A stretch of 64,000 nt of DNA from Protula sp. h YS-2021 (taxonomy: Eukaryota; Annelida; Polychaeta; Sabellida; Serpulidae). Location of the stretch: contig OX457032.1 of the NCBI GenBank assembly GCA_949752745.1, positions 11,667,543 through 11,731,542 of the forward strand. The letters run 5' to 3'. Positions 48,121-60,183 of this stretch are shown here, in pieces (position 1 is the first letter of the stretch; the number at the start of each line of letters is the position of its first letter). Made by a program: the position numbers and the translations under genes. The notes below the pieces were generated by a model. It did no database searches and had not been told where the DNA came from. It saw only the letters and a list, made by a program, of their open reading frames with translations.

Positions 48121-49360
48121 TTAAAGATCAATTCTGAGCAGATAGCCAGAGAATGTGCATGGCTCGGAGGTACTGACATCCATTAGTAATCCGCTGTATA
48201 TACACTCTAACCAAATACGATCTCCAACCATACAATGAACAATAATAGAATTAGATGCAGCCTGAGTAGCGGTGTCATCTGCATTTGCATGCGCGCGAGC
48301 ACCGACAAGATAGCTTGAATTTTGTACAATAGTTACTGTTGGTGCAGTACCTCCTGTGCTATGTGCATTAATCATAAACAGATAAATGCCATCAAAAGGT
48401 ACAACAAATGTTGAGTTAGCTGCCAAGTAATGGTTGCCACAGTTAGTCAGTATTGTTGTATGGTACAGGTTCATCATCGATGCATTCTGTTGTGCCATCA
48501 ATTGTAGCCGTAAATCCTACACTTGTCCCCTCGCCTTAAACAAAGTAAATTATTAAAAATAATACATATAAGATTAGAACAATTTGAAAAATAAGACTGT
48601 ATTCAAATCATGCAACACGTCCTTTTAGACATGTAAAGAAAGGCTAACCTAAAATATTCTTTACATCATGAAATATTTACTCGTGAACATATATCAAGTC
48701 TTTAAATAAATTATTTAATCCAAATAAAAATTGCAGCTATTGCCATTTATTAATTTCTAATGCTATTGAATTTTCAAGCGCTACATTCTATACATTCTGT
48801 ACATACTTAAAAGAAGTTTGTTGACAACATCTCTAGTCCTATCTAGCTGAAATTCTAGATCGTCAATCCGCTGTAGGTCATACAAATTACATAAGAATGA
48901 TACAATCCCATCCACATACATAAAGCTGGTACCAATAGTGCAATAAGTTTTAATTGCTGGGGATCAGTCAACTATGTACAGCAATGTAAAGGGAATATAC
49001 ATCAAACTTATGTACTGAAACTTGCTATATGCTATTTAAAAAGAATAACAACAACATTTTGCCCTAACGGTTAATTTGTTCCTATGAAAAATTAAAATGA
49101 TTCGATGTTTTTGCTTTACCAACAATTTTTAGACGTCGCGGAAACTTACAACAAATTATGTTTATTAACAATACTTCTCTAGGATGCACGAAAATAATCT
49201 AAATTCTGCTGCTGTAGCCTACATGCTGGACGCTTTGCTCGAGCTTTCCCAATGAGTTTTGAATTAAATCCTTTACTTTTGATTCCCATTTTAAACTATG
49301 AACACCAGGGACTAGCTTAATTGACAAATGCACAATGTTTATAAGCAGAATAATCTTCAT
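48121..49360 (-). pseudogene. C1q-domain gene, copy D, frameshifted
   Basis: Exon 1 (49360 to about 49223) encodes signal peptide MKIILLINIVHLSIKLVPG then WESKVKDLIQNSLGKLEQSV. The donor seen in copy C is not GT at the same place, though a GTAGGC three bases on keeps phase. Exon 2 (48870-48807) has RIDDLEFQLDRTRDVVNKLL, donor GTATGT. Exon 3 (48534-48121) has EGTSVGFTATIDGTTEC, then a 2-bp loss near 48450-48456 relative to copy C shifts the frame and reaches a stop. The rest of the domain (NCGNHYLAANSTFVVPFDG to CTFSGYLLRIDL, TAA) is intact in the shifted frame. It is a recent pseudogene, a polymorphism or a sequence error. Tandem paralogue of copy C. Confidence 0.82.
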
Positions 49361-49399
49361 TTTATGGTGATTTAACTGAACAAAGAAACTCAAACAAGC

Positions 49400-51344
49400 T
49401 ATTGAAACTTTTCACTTGCATGTAAAATTATTCACAAATTCGACTTCTACGCATATGGAAATGTTAACAAAAAACATACATTTGTTACTTTCCCATGACT
49501 GAATAGTTACACTGTGTGTCTAGAGACATTTCGTAATATATATAGTTATTACGCTCATACCCAAGACTGGCCACTTTTTCAAACTGCCACCGTTTCGTTC
49601 TTCTTTTAAACACAGATATACTATCAGATGTCAATTCATCATTACTCTTTCATCACTCAAATCATAATAGCTAATATCATTTCATATCCTCGATGTTCTG
49701 CGTGATTTGTTTTGTAAATTAAAAAAGCTGAATAAAAAAGATAACTTGTTTCTATTTCTTTTTACATTTATATCTACTTTATACATTTATATTTGATATA
49801 TTTGTTGCTAATTTTTAAAATATTGCATTTTTGTCAAGCGATAGTATAGCTAACTTGAAATAATATATTTCACGCTTGAAAGCTTTTTAAATTCGGCCTG
49901 ATATTTTTCAGCCTGACATGTTCCCAGTCGGTCAGATGATGACGCTGTTCACCTGTCCGATCATTAAATTGCCTGTGTGCAGATTTTAATCAGAAGCTTA
50001 TATTTTAGCTGAGCCCTGCAGGCCCCCACCTCCAGCTGCACTACCTGCCGCGATTTGTACCCTGCTGGGCAATTGTTAATGCAAAAAAGTGGAGTAAATT
50101 ACTAGCAAAAATTAAATGCAGCTAAAATGCAGTAACGCAAGTTCAAATGAACAAGTTATTTTCAACAAATAAGTTTGATTTTGTAGTATTTCAGTATACT
50201 CACTTACTTTACAGTTTCATAGTCAACATTATGCCTGTATGTATACATTTTATTATAATAAAGAACTTATTATGAAAAGACCAATAAACTTGCAAGTAGA
50301 AAATAAGATGGCACTTCGTCAGTTTTACACCGTGTTAACACTCGCCTCTTAGGGTAGAGGTGTCAACCTGGGTAGGGCCTTTCGCATCCATTTGACCCCT
50401 CCTGTGATGATCACATGGTTACAACTCCCAGAGATTTTCTCATATTTTGACTATTATGGTAGCTTTACAAATTTTTCCCCAAAATGAAAACGACTGACAC
50501 AAAACAGACAAACAAACATCTTTCAGCTGATACAGACTGATGTCATTGTCACTGTGTCGTGGAGAACAGACAACTCAGTGCTGAAGTTAAGAGCTTTTAC
50601 CAAGCACCAATCCGACTTAGCCTGTCCTGTGTCAAACCGCAAGAACATAGGGGAGAAAAACCATTTATTTGTTTTAGCTTATTTCAGTTGATTTTTTCAG
50701 TACCAAACTATGGAACATGAAACTGGATTTAGACCTATAAACATCACAAGGATATCCCAAGCAAGACATGACAAGAATAATGAACCGATGAGAAAACCAC
50801 CGTTCTTAATGAATTATCGGATCTCCTCTCTCTGGTTTATTGCGCCATACCACTGATAACATATTTGTGCTCAAATAAAGCAAAGATATCTATATTGCAC
50901 CAACTGAGTTATGTTAACTACCAAGTATCAAAGTTCAGTCATAGCTGTTTCACACATTGCTTTGTAATATGTGTTACTTTTGCATTGGGTATACATGTAC
51001 AATAGTTCTCCAGTCTATACAAGAGGACTTACTATTTAAAATGTCCCATCACTTTTCACTACATTTTATAATAAACTTCACCACTGAGAACTTAGAACGG
51101 GCTAATTTTGTAACATGTATCTTCTTCCTAAGCCACATTTCGTGGCTGTGATGAGAATACTTCACAGATGAGAATACTTATTGTATGCCATTATTACTAG
51201 AATATACAGTCGATGTGTATTTCCATGCATTTTTATGACGTTCAGTTTGTTCACAATAGTACCACGGACGACCCTAAATTCCACTTTACAAAACTTCATT
51301 CCGAAACAGTTACGCTTTTCAGCATTTAAATTCAACTAAAAAGT
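49400..51344. other. Right-arm non-coding sequence
   Basis: 48.6-50.5 kb is missing from the left arm; 50.52-51.34 kb mirrors 35.29-35.84 kb. No exon is recognised. Confidence 0.45.
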
Positions 51345-52200
51345 TTAAAATTCTCAGTTGCAAATAACGTATTTTGATCGAGCGGATCTAGTTTGAAAAA
51401 AAAAACACACAGTCGCCTTAGGAGGGGGTTAAAACACAGTGGATTAGAACATTTTCCCATAACATCCATTCAATATGCAAGACAAATTCAGTATGTAGGC
51501 CAAAGAACTGCATTGTGCAACATGGTTACTGTATGCCCATAGAAATAACCTACATTCTACCTGAAGTCTTTCCCCCACCCCCACAAAAAAATCTATTTCC
51601 TACTCCGTGTCAACAACACACATAAATGCCGGTGTGAGATCGCATTTTCACCCCATAGAATATTCACCCCCCGGTGAAAATTAGATTATCGAATTCTCAC
51701 CCCCTCATCAGATTTTCACCCCCACCCCCTCCCCTTGTAAGTGTGTATGGAAAATGGGTTTTGTATACTGTTATTTTTCAACTGGTTAATTGGTTGCTTA
51801 AATGAAATTTCGTCAAACTCTTTATTTTTTATTTCAGAAAGATTTGCAAGAACGCTGCAGTACACACAAATCTACCATACAACTAATGATTTTAAATATG
51901 AATGCTCACAAAATTGGATAAATTTCAACTCTTGACTAGCTTTAATTCGGTCTTATTTTAATTGCCTTTTACGGACTAATGGTAGCGCAATGGTAGCGCA
52001 AATGTATAGTGCCAAGTTTTTCTTCATTTCCGCTGAAAAGGTATTTTTTGCGAATTTTTAAATTTTTGGTTTTTAACTTTTTTGGGTCATATTGTTGTTA
52101 TATCTCCGAAAGAGTTTGTTGGATTAGGCTGAAACGTGGCCAACACACACATAGCTCGATTAAAACCTCCTTTTGCCCCCCCCCCCCTCCTCAATGGTTT
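51345..52200. other. Right-arm-only insertion of about 850 bp
   Basis: Left-arm homology jumps from 35290 to the flanks of this block. It contains a TTTTCACCCC repeat (51632-51730), a doubled AATGGTAGCGC (51979 and 51990) and a run of ten C (52180). No transposase or clear terminal repeats were found. Confidence 0.55.
51632..51730. repeat. ATTTTCACCCC short repeat with partial inversion
   Basis: TTTTCACCCC, ATTCACCCCCC, CGGTGAAAATTAGA, TTCTCACCCCC and TTTTCACCCCC follow within 100 bases. The GGTGAAAAT copy is inverted, so a small hairpin is possible. Confidence 0.6.
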
Positions 52201-52865
52201 TAAAATGAATGAGATTTTATAGATTGTGATTGTACACAAACACAGAAGAATGTTTTGTCATAGAATCTTATTGTTATTGTGTGAATAATTCATTTCTGGT
52301 CTATGCATTGAAGTGTTAACAAAGATTGGAACTGTCTCTTGGACAAATTGCATTTGTCATTTTTCGAGAAGTTTTTTTTCTGCAAAGAAAGCGCATATTC
52401 CGTATAGCTTTAAGGTAGCCTTGGGTATTTGCAGTTCGGAATGTTACACGCTTTAGGACTATTGGAATGTTGGAATATGTAACTGTTTCGGTGGAAAGTT
52501 TTTAAAAAGTTAAATTTAGCTATAGTGCAGCTATAGTTCGCTCATATAGTGTTCTTGTTTCGCCACATGTCAAGCTCGTTATCAAATGATATCATTACAG
52601 GTGTGAAAGCAGTGTTTTGTGCATGATACATCAAGCTGTATACAAAGCCCGCTGCTTTTGAAGCACACACGTTTATTGGTCAAGAACACAGTAGAAAATT
52701 AAAATGGGCATCTTGTTCCTACTCACGGCTTGCTTCTTTTTTGATATCAGTTTTTCTTTTGGCACAAATAAGGTAGCTTTTCGTTTAACTTAGCTTAAAT
52801 AAATCTCACTACTTTGACGTTGGCTTTCAAAGTTGTTCATAATGTAACATAACAAAAGTTATGTA

Positions 52866-53569
52866 CAGTGAAACCCCGCTATTAGGGACAAAAAGTGACT
52901 GAACAATTTTGTCCTTAATGGCGGGGTGTCCTTAATTTCGAGGTTTTGTTTTGTCTGACAACTACAGCTAAAATCTTTGGCTATTTTTCTTACACTTTTT
53001 CCATCACTACCTTTGATTATTTTAACTTTATCAGATAGCGAAAGTTCGGTCCGTTTTCTTTTCACACCACCGATATTCAGACTTAACACCTTGTATAACA
53101 TCTTAAATAAGTATAAAGACAATGTATTACTTGTTCCTTTATACGCATTTTAAATACGGAGCACATGTCAATAGGGTTTAGTAGTATAACGCTTCTCTCC
53201 TAAGCACACATCTTTTGTAATAAGCCCTATTGTCTTTACATGCACTGTGTTCAATATAATGTACTCAATATCCACAGATAACAATAGCGAAAAAACAAAC
53301 ACTACCGTGTAGCAAGCTGATGGGGGTTGTTTACATAACGTACAAAATATGGGCAGCAATTTGACTGTCCACAATAGAGGGGTTGTTTTAAATGTGTAAC
53401 CGTACTTACGGGATAAAAAGAGTGTCCCTAATTCTGAATAGAGGGGTGTCCACAATAGAGGGGTCTAGATATAACAGAACTCTATGGCCTTTAAAAACAG
53501 ACTGAAAAATGCTGTCCATAATTCAGGGGTGTCCATAATAGAGGGGTGTCCATATCCGGGGTTTTACTG
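52866..53569 (-). mobile_element. Tigger/pogo-like DNA transposon, internally deleted
   Basis: The ends are inverted repeats, CAGTGAAACCCCGCTATTAGG on the left and CAGTAAAACCCCGGATATGGA read inward on the right, flanked by TA (52864-52865 and 53570-53571). Near the left end, on the minus strand, is a CENP-B/Tigger-type helix-turn-helix start: KRKRTELSLSDKVKIIKGSD then KSVRKIAKDF (about 53060-52960). It stops soon after and the DDE catalytic part is absent. Subterminal copies of GAGGGGTGTCCATAATA repeat at the right end. The orthologous left-arm site (near 34575) is empty. It lies upstream of the C1q gene at 53729, where its signal-peptide exon might be expected. Confidence 0.88.
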
Positions 53570-53728
53570 TATATAACTTAATTAGCTGTCCGACAAATAA
53601 TTTTTGCGATATTCGTATCATAGTAATATCTCAAACAATTTGCTTAGTATTTTGCGATTTACCACATCGTTTTTATGACATATTTTGTGTTGTAATAATT
53701 AATCGATTACATTCTAATTTTGATTAAG

Positions 53729-55221
53729 AATTATGATGTCAAAGAAGAGATGGCAGAGTTGAAAAGTTTGTTAGGACAACAAATTCAGGTTATACGTGAC
53801 CGTTTGAGTGTAATAGTGAGTCGCTTGGAGAAAGTGGAAAACCAGCATAATGAAAAGAGTAAGTAGAAAAGTAGGAATTATATCAGACCTACATCAAAGG
53901 GCCTTAATGGGCAATACTATGGTTAAAACACTGTTCTAATGAAATGGAAGGGTATGTTTCAGAATTAATTTAAGGATGTGGGTTTTAGCTCCGAATGTGA
54001 AGGAACAACGTATTGAAATATGTTAGTCTGACATTCTGAGCTGTTTATTATAACTGCTCTCTTATCTTACTCTTTTGCCAGAAAAATGCAAAGTAAAACT
54101 TAAAAGTGAAATAGATATTTCTTTTCATGATTCTGTGTTACACTTAAATAAAACTGAATGCTGACATTCTATGCCTGTTGTGATTTTTATGTCTTAAAGT
54201 TATTGCTTACAAAATGACAATTGATGATTTGCACTATGGTTGCAAAATATAAATTATTAAAGAATCATTTGCTATGTTTCTGCTAAATTTAGTTAAATCT
54301 TAATTACTAGTTACTAACCAAAAAATCGCTTTGAGTTTTTTTTTGATAAGGCAATTTTGTTCCTGTGCAAATTTTTTACACCTTTTCCAGTTTTAGTTAC
54401 TTTATTGCCAAAATATTCTTCATTGTTATTCCATTTGAGCCACTTTGTTTTAGATTATTCCTCAAATGTTGGATATTACGCGTATCGCAGTTCAGAGGCC
54501 CAAGTAAAAAGCTATGAAAAAGTAATCTACGACACTGTGTCCGTGAACATCGGGAATGCCTATGACGCTTCGACTGGAAATTTTACATGCCCCTTTAGTG
54601 GTTACTACTATTTTGGGATTACAGTTTTTACAAATGTAATAATAATATTTTGCAAACCTTTGCACAACAAGTTTAAATGTAAATATTACAAGCAAGTTAA
54701 AAATATACAAACTTACAGGCCCGGCTATTTGTAGCTTTCAAAAACATTCATTGACACATAAATATCTCTATAGTATATAATTTATATAATGCCCTTTCTT
54801 TTATCTTTGTTCCTTAGCACGGGACAAACAACTGAGCCCAGTTAATGGTTGGAGGATCAGCACATGGTGGAACGTTTTCGTCAGACGATCACAACGACCA
54901 GGGAGCTAGTACACATATAATATACTGTCATGAGGGAACCAGTGTAAGTGCGAGTTTAACATCGTAAAGTAACATGCAGAATTATATTGAAATAAACTGT
55001 GTATCGTTCTAAGATATGTAGGACCACCGTCACTTTCTTTGCGTTATTACATTTTATGTAACTTTAAAGATATGAGGTGTTTTAGTGTACGGTTTGTGTT
55101 GGATGCTAATCCACAGGTATGGGTGCGCAGTGCGATGAACGCTTCCCGGAACTATGGTCAGAAATACAACGGTGTCGTCATGAATTCATTTTCGGGATTT
55201 ATCCTTTCGACAGAACAATAG
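53729..55221 (+). CDS. C1q-domain-containing protein, copy E, exons split within the domain
   Basis: Exon i (53729-53858, donor GTAAGT) encodes a coiled coil: NYDVKEEMAELKSLLGQQ then VIVSRLEKVENQHNEK. Exon ii (54454 after TTTTAG to about 54640) starts YSSNVGYYAYRSSEAQV and contains ASTGNFTCPFSGYYYFGITV, the first half of the C1q domain. Exon iii (about 54842-54943, donor GTAAGT) has VGGSAHGGTFSSDDHNDQGA and IIYCHEGTS. Exon iv (55117-55221) continues VWVRSAMNAS and ends VVMNSFSGFILSTEQ, stop. The 3' limit of exon ii is uncertain: the text after FTN reads as VIIIF or, with a shift, as NNILQTFAQQ, and the left arm shares this. A signal-peptide exon was not found; the Tigger element lies immediately upstream. 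Probably a secreted lectin-like protein. Confidence 0.75.
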
Positions 55222-55239
55222 AGTGTCTTTCCAGAGAAG

Positions 55240-55245
55240 AATAAA
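55240..55245 (+). promoter_or_regulatory. Poly(A) signal of C1q copy E
   Basis: AATAAA 18 bases downstream of the stop codon at 55221, on the coding strand. Confidence 0.65.
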
Positions 55246-56395
55246 TATAAACACTGTACTATGTAATGTACTGGTTTAATAGTAAAGCAACTAATTTAAC
55301 AAACCACATCTCGTTTGCAATGGGCTTTTGAGTACACACACTATAATTGTATATTATGAATCAAACCCTTCTCTAGTAATTACACATTACGCTTTAAAAA
55401 TTTTTATGTAGTTCATTTACCAAGCACGGTTCAATGTGTATTATATTTTTGTGTTTCTTGCTGTGTTCTGCTAGATATTCAGTGAAAATATTCATCTTAA
55501 AGTGTCTTGAGTGATGTAAAACATACGTCTGGTGACGAAAACGTGTCAAGCACTTAACAAACACAAAACCTATAAGTCTAAGTGTTAGATATAACAGCTA
55601 TACCCACTTTTATATAGTTTCCAATTTTAAACATGACCTGATTGATTGATTCAACCATCCATTGAATACCTTAAAATCATTAACACCCATTTGCTGTGCC
55701 ATAGCTGGGTTTGCCTTTTCCTGCAGTGGAGATCTGAAAAACAAAACATTTGTATTCTTGTGTTCGTATACTACACGCCCGGTATCTTACAGTTCTTAAT
55801 ACGGCTAAGCTTATAATTGGTACAATACTGGTTGTCAAGTGTCTGAATAGTGAGGTGTCCGGTCTTTCAGTATTTATATGATGTAATTAAATGCAAAATA
55901 AAAATATATCGGATTTCAGATTAAACTATAGATACTTTGCACAGAAAGTTTTTTGTATTCCGGTGTACCTGTACATTCTCTGTGTAGCCGTGTAGGCGCT
56001 CCATGGACTGCAAGGAGGCAGCGAGGAGGACATTGATCATGGAATTTGTCATTTTTTCTGACTGACCCTTGTCACTTTAAACGCGAAATTCTAAACTTTA
56101 TCAAATGTTTTCGAACTTCAAAAGTTTATGTCTCAGAGAAAATATATTGTAAAAAGTTTTTTTGCTAATTTTTTTTCCATTTTCATTTAGTTTTGAGACA
56201 GCACAGGGAATGTTAAACCCTGCAAATATAATCGGTCACAAAACACAAAATAGAACCGGTCACAAAACAAACAGGATCGGTCACAGGACAAAAAAACACG
56301 CGATTACTGAATAAACAAAAGTGGGCGATTCCAAATCAGAGGGATTACAATTCTGCTTTCATTGAGGCCCGAAATTAATAATGCGGCCCCTAATG
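55246..56395. other. Right-arm sequence, no gene
   Basis: 55246-55950 has no left counterpart. 55980-56395 mirrors 32250-32630 (for example GTACATTCTCTGTGTAGCCG against CGGCTACACAGAGAATGCAC). A weak repeat of CGGTCACAAAACA occurs at 56232-56285. Confidence 0.5.
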
Positions 56396-56399
56396 CTTC

Positions 56400-57390
56400 G
56401 ATAGCTACCATCAACACCATCGTCTACGATAACCCTCGCCCATCAACCTACCCTAAGGATAACCTCTGCCTCCATTCTCTACGATAACCTTTTATCCCCC
56501 ATCTCAACTCCCATGATAACTCCTATCCAATCTAATCACCTACGATAACTCCGATATAGACGGTCACAAACTACGAAAACCGCTACCACCACCCTACCAC
56601 CTACGAGTACCCTATCCCCAAGCTAGATTACATTCGCCCTTTCCAATACCACCTACGACAACCCTTAATCTGTCCCCCACTTTCTACGATTACGCTTACC
56701 CACATTCTCTGCGATAGTCTTACTCAAGCCCTACCCCCTACGATAACATACCCTCATCCCGACCACACACGATAATCCCTCCCCTATCCCTACCAAATAA
56801 GATAACCTCTACCCCCTCTCCAACCCTTACCCCCTACGATAGTCGCTACTCCTGTCTCCACCCCGATAGCCCCTACCACCGCTTCTACCACTTACGGTAA
56901 ACCCTACCCCATCCTTTTCCCCCTACGATAGTCCCTTCCCGCACCGCAGCACCTACGATAACCCCTGCCCTCACCACTTTTGATAACCCCTACCCCCTCT
57001 ACCAGCCTTACCCACGTACGATACCCCTACTCCCCCTACCCCAACACCCGCCACCTGTGGGTTATGAAAACACTAGCCCTCACTCTAACCCTACGATACC
57101 CCTACTCCCCCTACCCCAACACCCGCCACCTGTGGGTTATGAAAACACTAGCCCTCACTCTAACCCTACGATACCCCTACTCCCCCTACCCCAACACCCG
57201 CCACCTGTGGGTTATGAAAACACTAGCCCTCACTCTAACCCTACGATACCCCTACTCCCCCTACCCCAACACCCGCCACCTGTGGGTTATGAAAACACTA
57301 GCCCTCACTCTAACCCTACGATAACCTCCACCCACACTACCTACGATAACCCCAAGCCCCAACCCCCAACCCCCAACACGATCAGATGAC
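56400..57390. repeat. C-rich minisatellite, right arm
   Basis: Degenerate units of the type CCTACGATAACCCCTACCCC throughout, the reverse complement of 31560-32250 in the left arm. Confidence 0.9.
57018..57317. repeat. Four identical 75-bp tandem units
   Basis: Each unit begins ACGATACCCCTACTCCCCCT and contains CACCTGTGGGTTATGAAAAC and TAGCCCTCACTCTAACCCT. Four copies run without visible change. As 75 is divisible by three, two long open frames with 25-residue periodicity appear; these are artefacts. Confidence 0.97.
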
Positions 57391-57394
57391 CCTC

Positions 57395-60180
57395 TACTCT
57401 GAAAGGTGAGGCTGATTTATTTGTGTACTTGTCACACACAACAGTCAGTCTTACCACCAACTGTTTTATTAAGATCATCAAATCAGTACCAAGGACAAGA
57501 ATCCGACATCACTTTGATAAGGCACGATCTTACCAATTGAACAATTGTGCTATTTATCAACACTGGTCACTTATAGCGCATACTTTTCATTATCTTTATC
57601 CAGAAAGAAATAAAAAAAACTCTGATGTATTTTTTCTATTATTTACCATGTGAGAATTTGCTGCACTGTTTAAAAGTTTTGACATCTTAACGGCAGTGAT
57701 TCTAGATGATAGTAAGATTTATCCGACAAATCAAAAGCAATTATTTCTTTCAACGGTGTTACTAGAAGTTTTGCTTACAGATTAAACAATAAATGTGTGT
57801 TGTTAAATTTCTGGGCGCGAGCAGTCATTCTTCTAATTGTCACAGGGCTTGATGAAATGTTGTAATCTGATTGATCGATTTCCATAATTTTTCAATGTTT
57901 ACCGGAACGGTGAAGTCAATAGATATTTAGTTATTTGTAACCGAAATACCAGATAAGTATGTAACAAAGCAGATATTAACTTATTTTGAGTCAACATTAA
58001 GATATCGTTGACTAGCTACGAAAATGTGAACTTGCCTAATTATATCAATCTTCATAACTGATACGCCTGGTAAATTCCCTAGTGCGTGCGGCGAGAGACA
58101 AATAAAAATACCCGAAAAGGTCTCAATTTTTTTAATAATAAAAAGTATGTCTCCCACCCCGAGCCGTCCACCCCACCTTACAACCTAACGGTCGTGAGGT
58201 GTACTTCAAGTAGGTGAAATCGTGTTCATTTCTCCATGATCAAATATATTAATCACATAATTGACATCATTTTTTATCTCAACCTGCTGTCGACTGCTCA
58301 CAAGCTTGGGTTATATGTGCGCTAAAAATAATAGCTGTCGCACAGATTCCATGTTTGGGGAGAATGAAGAGATGAGAAAGTTACATTCATTTTTTGCATA
58401 TATTTTCAGATCAAACAGAATGTTTAAATTTTAGTTAGAGATATTTCAATCAATTCTTTTAAAAGATCCAAACTTATTGCAACTGCCTAACAACCAAACA
58501 AGAGCGCCTTCACCCCTCGCGTGTCATGGCTTCTTTATTGTCGAGGACCTTTTAAGTGGAATATTATCTGACAAGTGACGCCGTTGCAAGTAAAAATCAC
58601 CTTGCACCTTGACCCCATGATATAACGGAACGTCTGAAGAATATATGATTTGTCTCTTCAACTTTGTAATCTACGACACTTTATGTAAAATCGAAGCATA
58701 TATTAGGCGCGACAAAAACCGCCCCTTCTTAGTAAGCGGTGTGACAGCCTATCTGCACACACAGTTGAGCGATAATGCGGGCTATTTGGATAGTGGTGGT
58801 GTGCGTGTGGCTGCAGCAGACGGGTGAGGGCAACTTTCATCCCTGGCGTCATTAGGTTTTAACAAGCATTCGAAATCAGTTCAAACTTTTTTCTTTATTT
58901 TTAAATTTTTATATTGTAAAGCGATTCATTTAAGATATGGTGAATATTTGGGATATTTGTCACATTTCCTAATAATAAACAGCTTCTTTTTAGTGCTTGT
59001 TGTAAAAACTCAAAGAATTTGCTCTGTGGACTTTTTCACGTTGTAGCTGATACCGTTGATTTTGTTTGGTTGTGTTTCTCAGTGTGTTAATTCTTTTATT
59101 GTATTTCTCGCAGTCATACCCAGTAAACATAACTCTGGTTGTACTTTGGCTGTGATTGGTCGTGACCACTGATCAACCTATAACCAACACCTTAAACACG
59201 ACGTTGAATAAATGTTGGATAAGCAACGTTGTTTCGACGTTACTTTTGGTTGTATCAAAAACACAACTTCCTCTGACGTCTAATCAACGTCTGTGGTGCA
59301 ACATTGAATAGGCGTCGGAAAATCGACGTTGGAAAAACGTCAGACTGACAACCAAGAGACAACCTCTGTTATCACTTTATCGTTATCGCTCGCCAAAAAT
59401 GGTAAAGATAGGTCACTTTGAAAGTAGACCAAAATGAGGACGTAAAATATACAATTTCAAGAACTCGCAAGTTTTTTTCATGCCTACTTTTGAAAAATAT
59501 TTATGAAAATGGATTTCATACGGATCCTATGTGACCGGATGACCCAAGGGTTAAATTACTGTGATGGAGGGGTGATCCTGGTTGTCGCGGCCAAGATGCG
59601 ATTACAGATTATTATCCCGAGGTCTACACATCGTCGCTTTTCCGACGTCTGTGCCACGTCGACTTCCTTTTGCAACCTTTACGCAACATTGATTAGAAGT
59701 CTATCCAACGCCGGAAATTTAGGCGTTGTTTCGATTTCCATGAACAACCAAGCCCTAGTTGATCCGACGTCGGGTGTAACGTCTATCGAACGCGGCATCA
59801 ACGTGGTAATATTTGTTGGATGTAGATCGACGGGTGACGGCCTCGGACAGTAATTTTCATTAAGCTCTCCAAGTACCAACCCTCCCCCAGTTACACAATA
59901 GTTACCGGATCACCGTGACCTCTGACCCAAATCAACGGTTAAAAACGTTCCTTACCTATGTATATCACACTTCGTTGTTGTCCAATAGCCAACCTCTGCG
60001 GCTGTCCGGTCTTTGTGAATTAGGCCTTTCTGTTCCGCCGATCGATATGCGAAATTCGTACTCTTATTTCAAGACGAGAATTGTTTTCAAATAAATTCGT
60101 TATGTGGTTATATATGCCAGTTAGAATTTTCCAGAGGTGAGATGGTAAATAACAACGCATTGCGCTAACTTTCTATTATA
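57395..60180. other. Right-arm non-coding sequence before the lectin gene
   Basis: Mirrors 28905-31555. It holds the second CAACGTTG-type block and no recognisable exon. The lectin gene's signal-peptide exon should lie here or further upstream but was not identified. The 116-codon frame at 59503-59853 matches repeat sequence shared with 29140-29400. Confidence 0.5.
59120..59360. repeat. CAACGTTG-type repeat block, right arm
   Basis: AACGTTG, CGACGTTGG and AACGTC words crowd 59200-59340; mirror of 29600-29880. Confidence 0.65.
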
Positions 60181-60183
60181 CAG

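Noticed and set aside
56980..57389. Two overlapping open frames of 110-114 codons with 25-residue repeats
   Set aside because: They arise from four identical 75-bp minisatellite units; both frames stay open because the unit length is a multiple of three.
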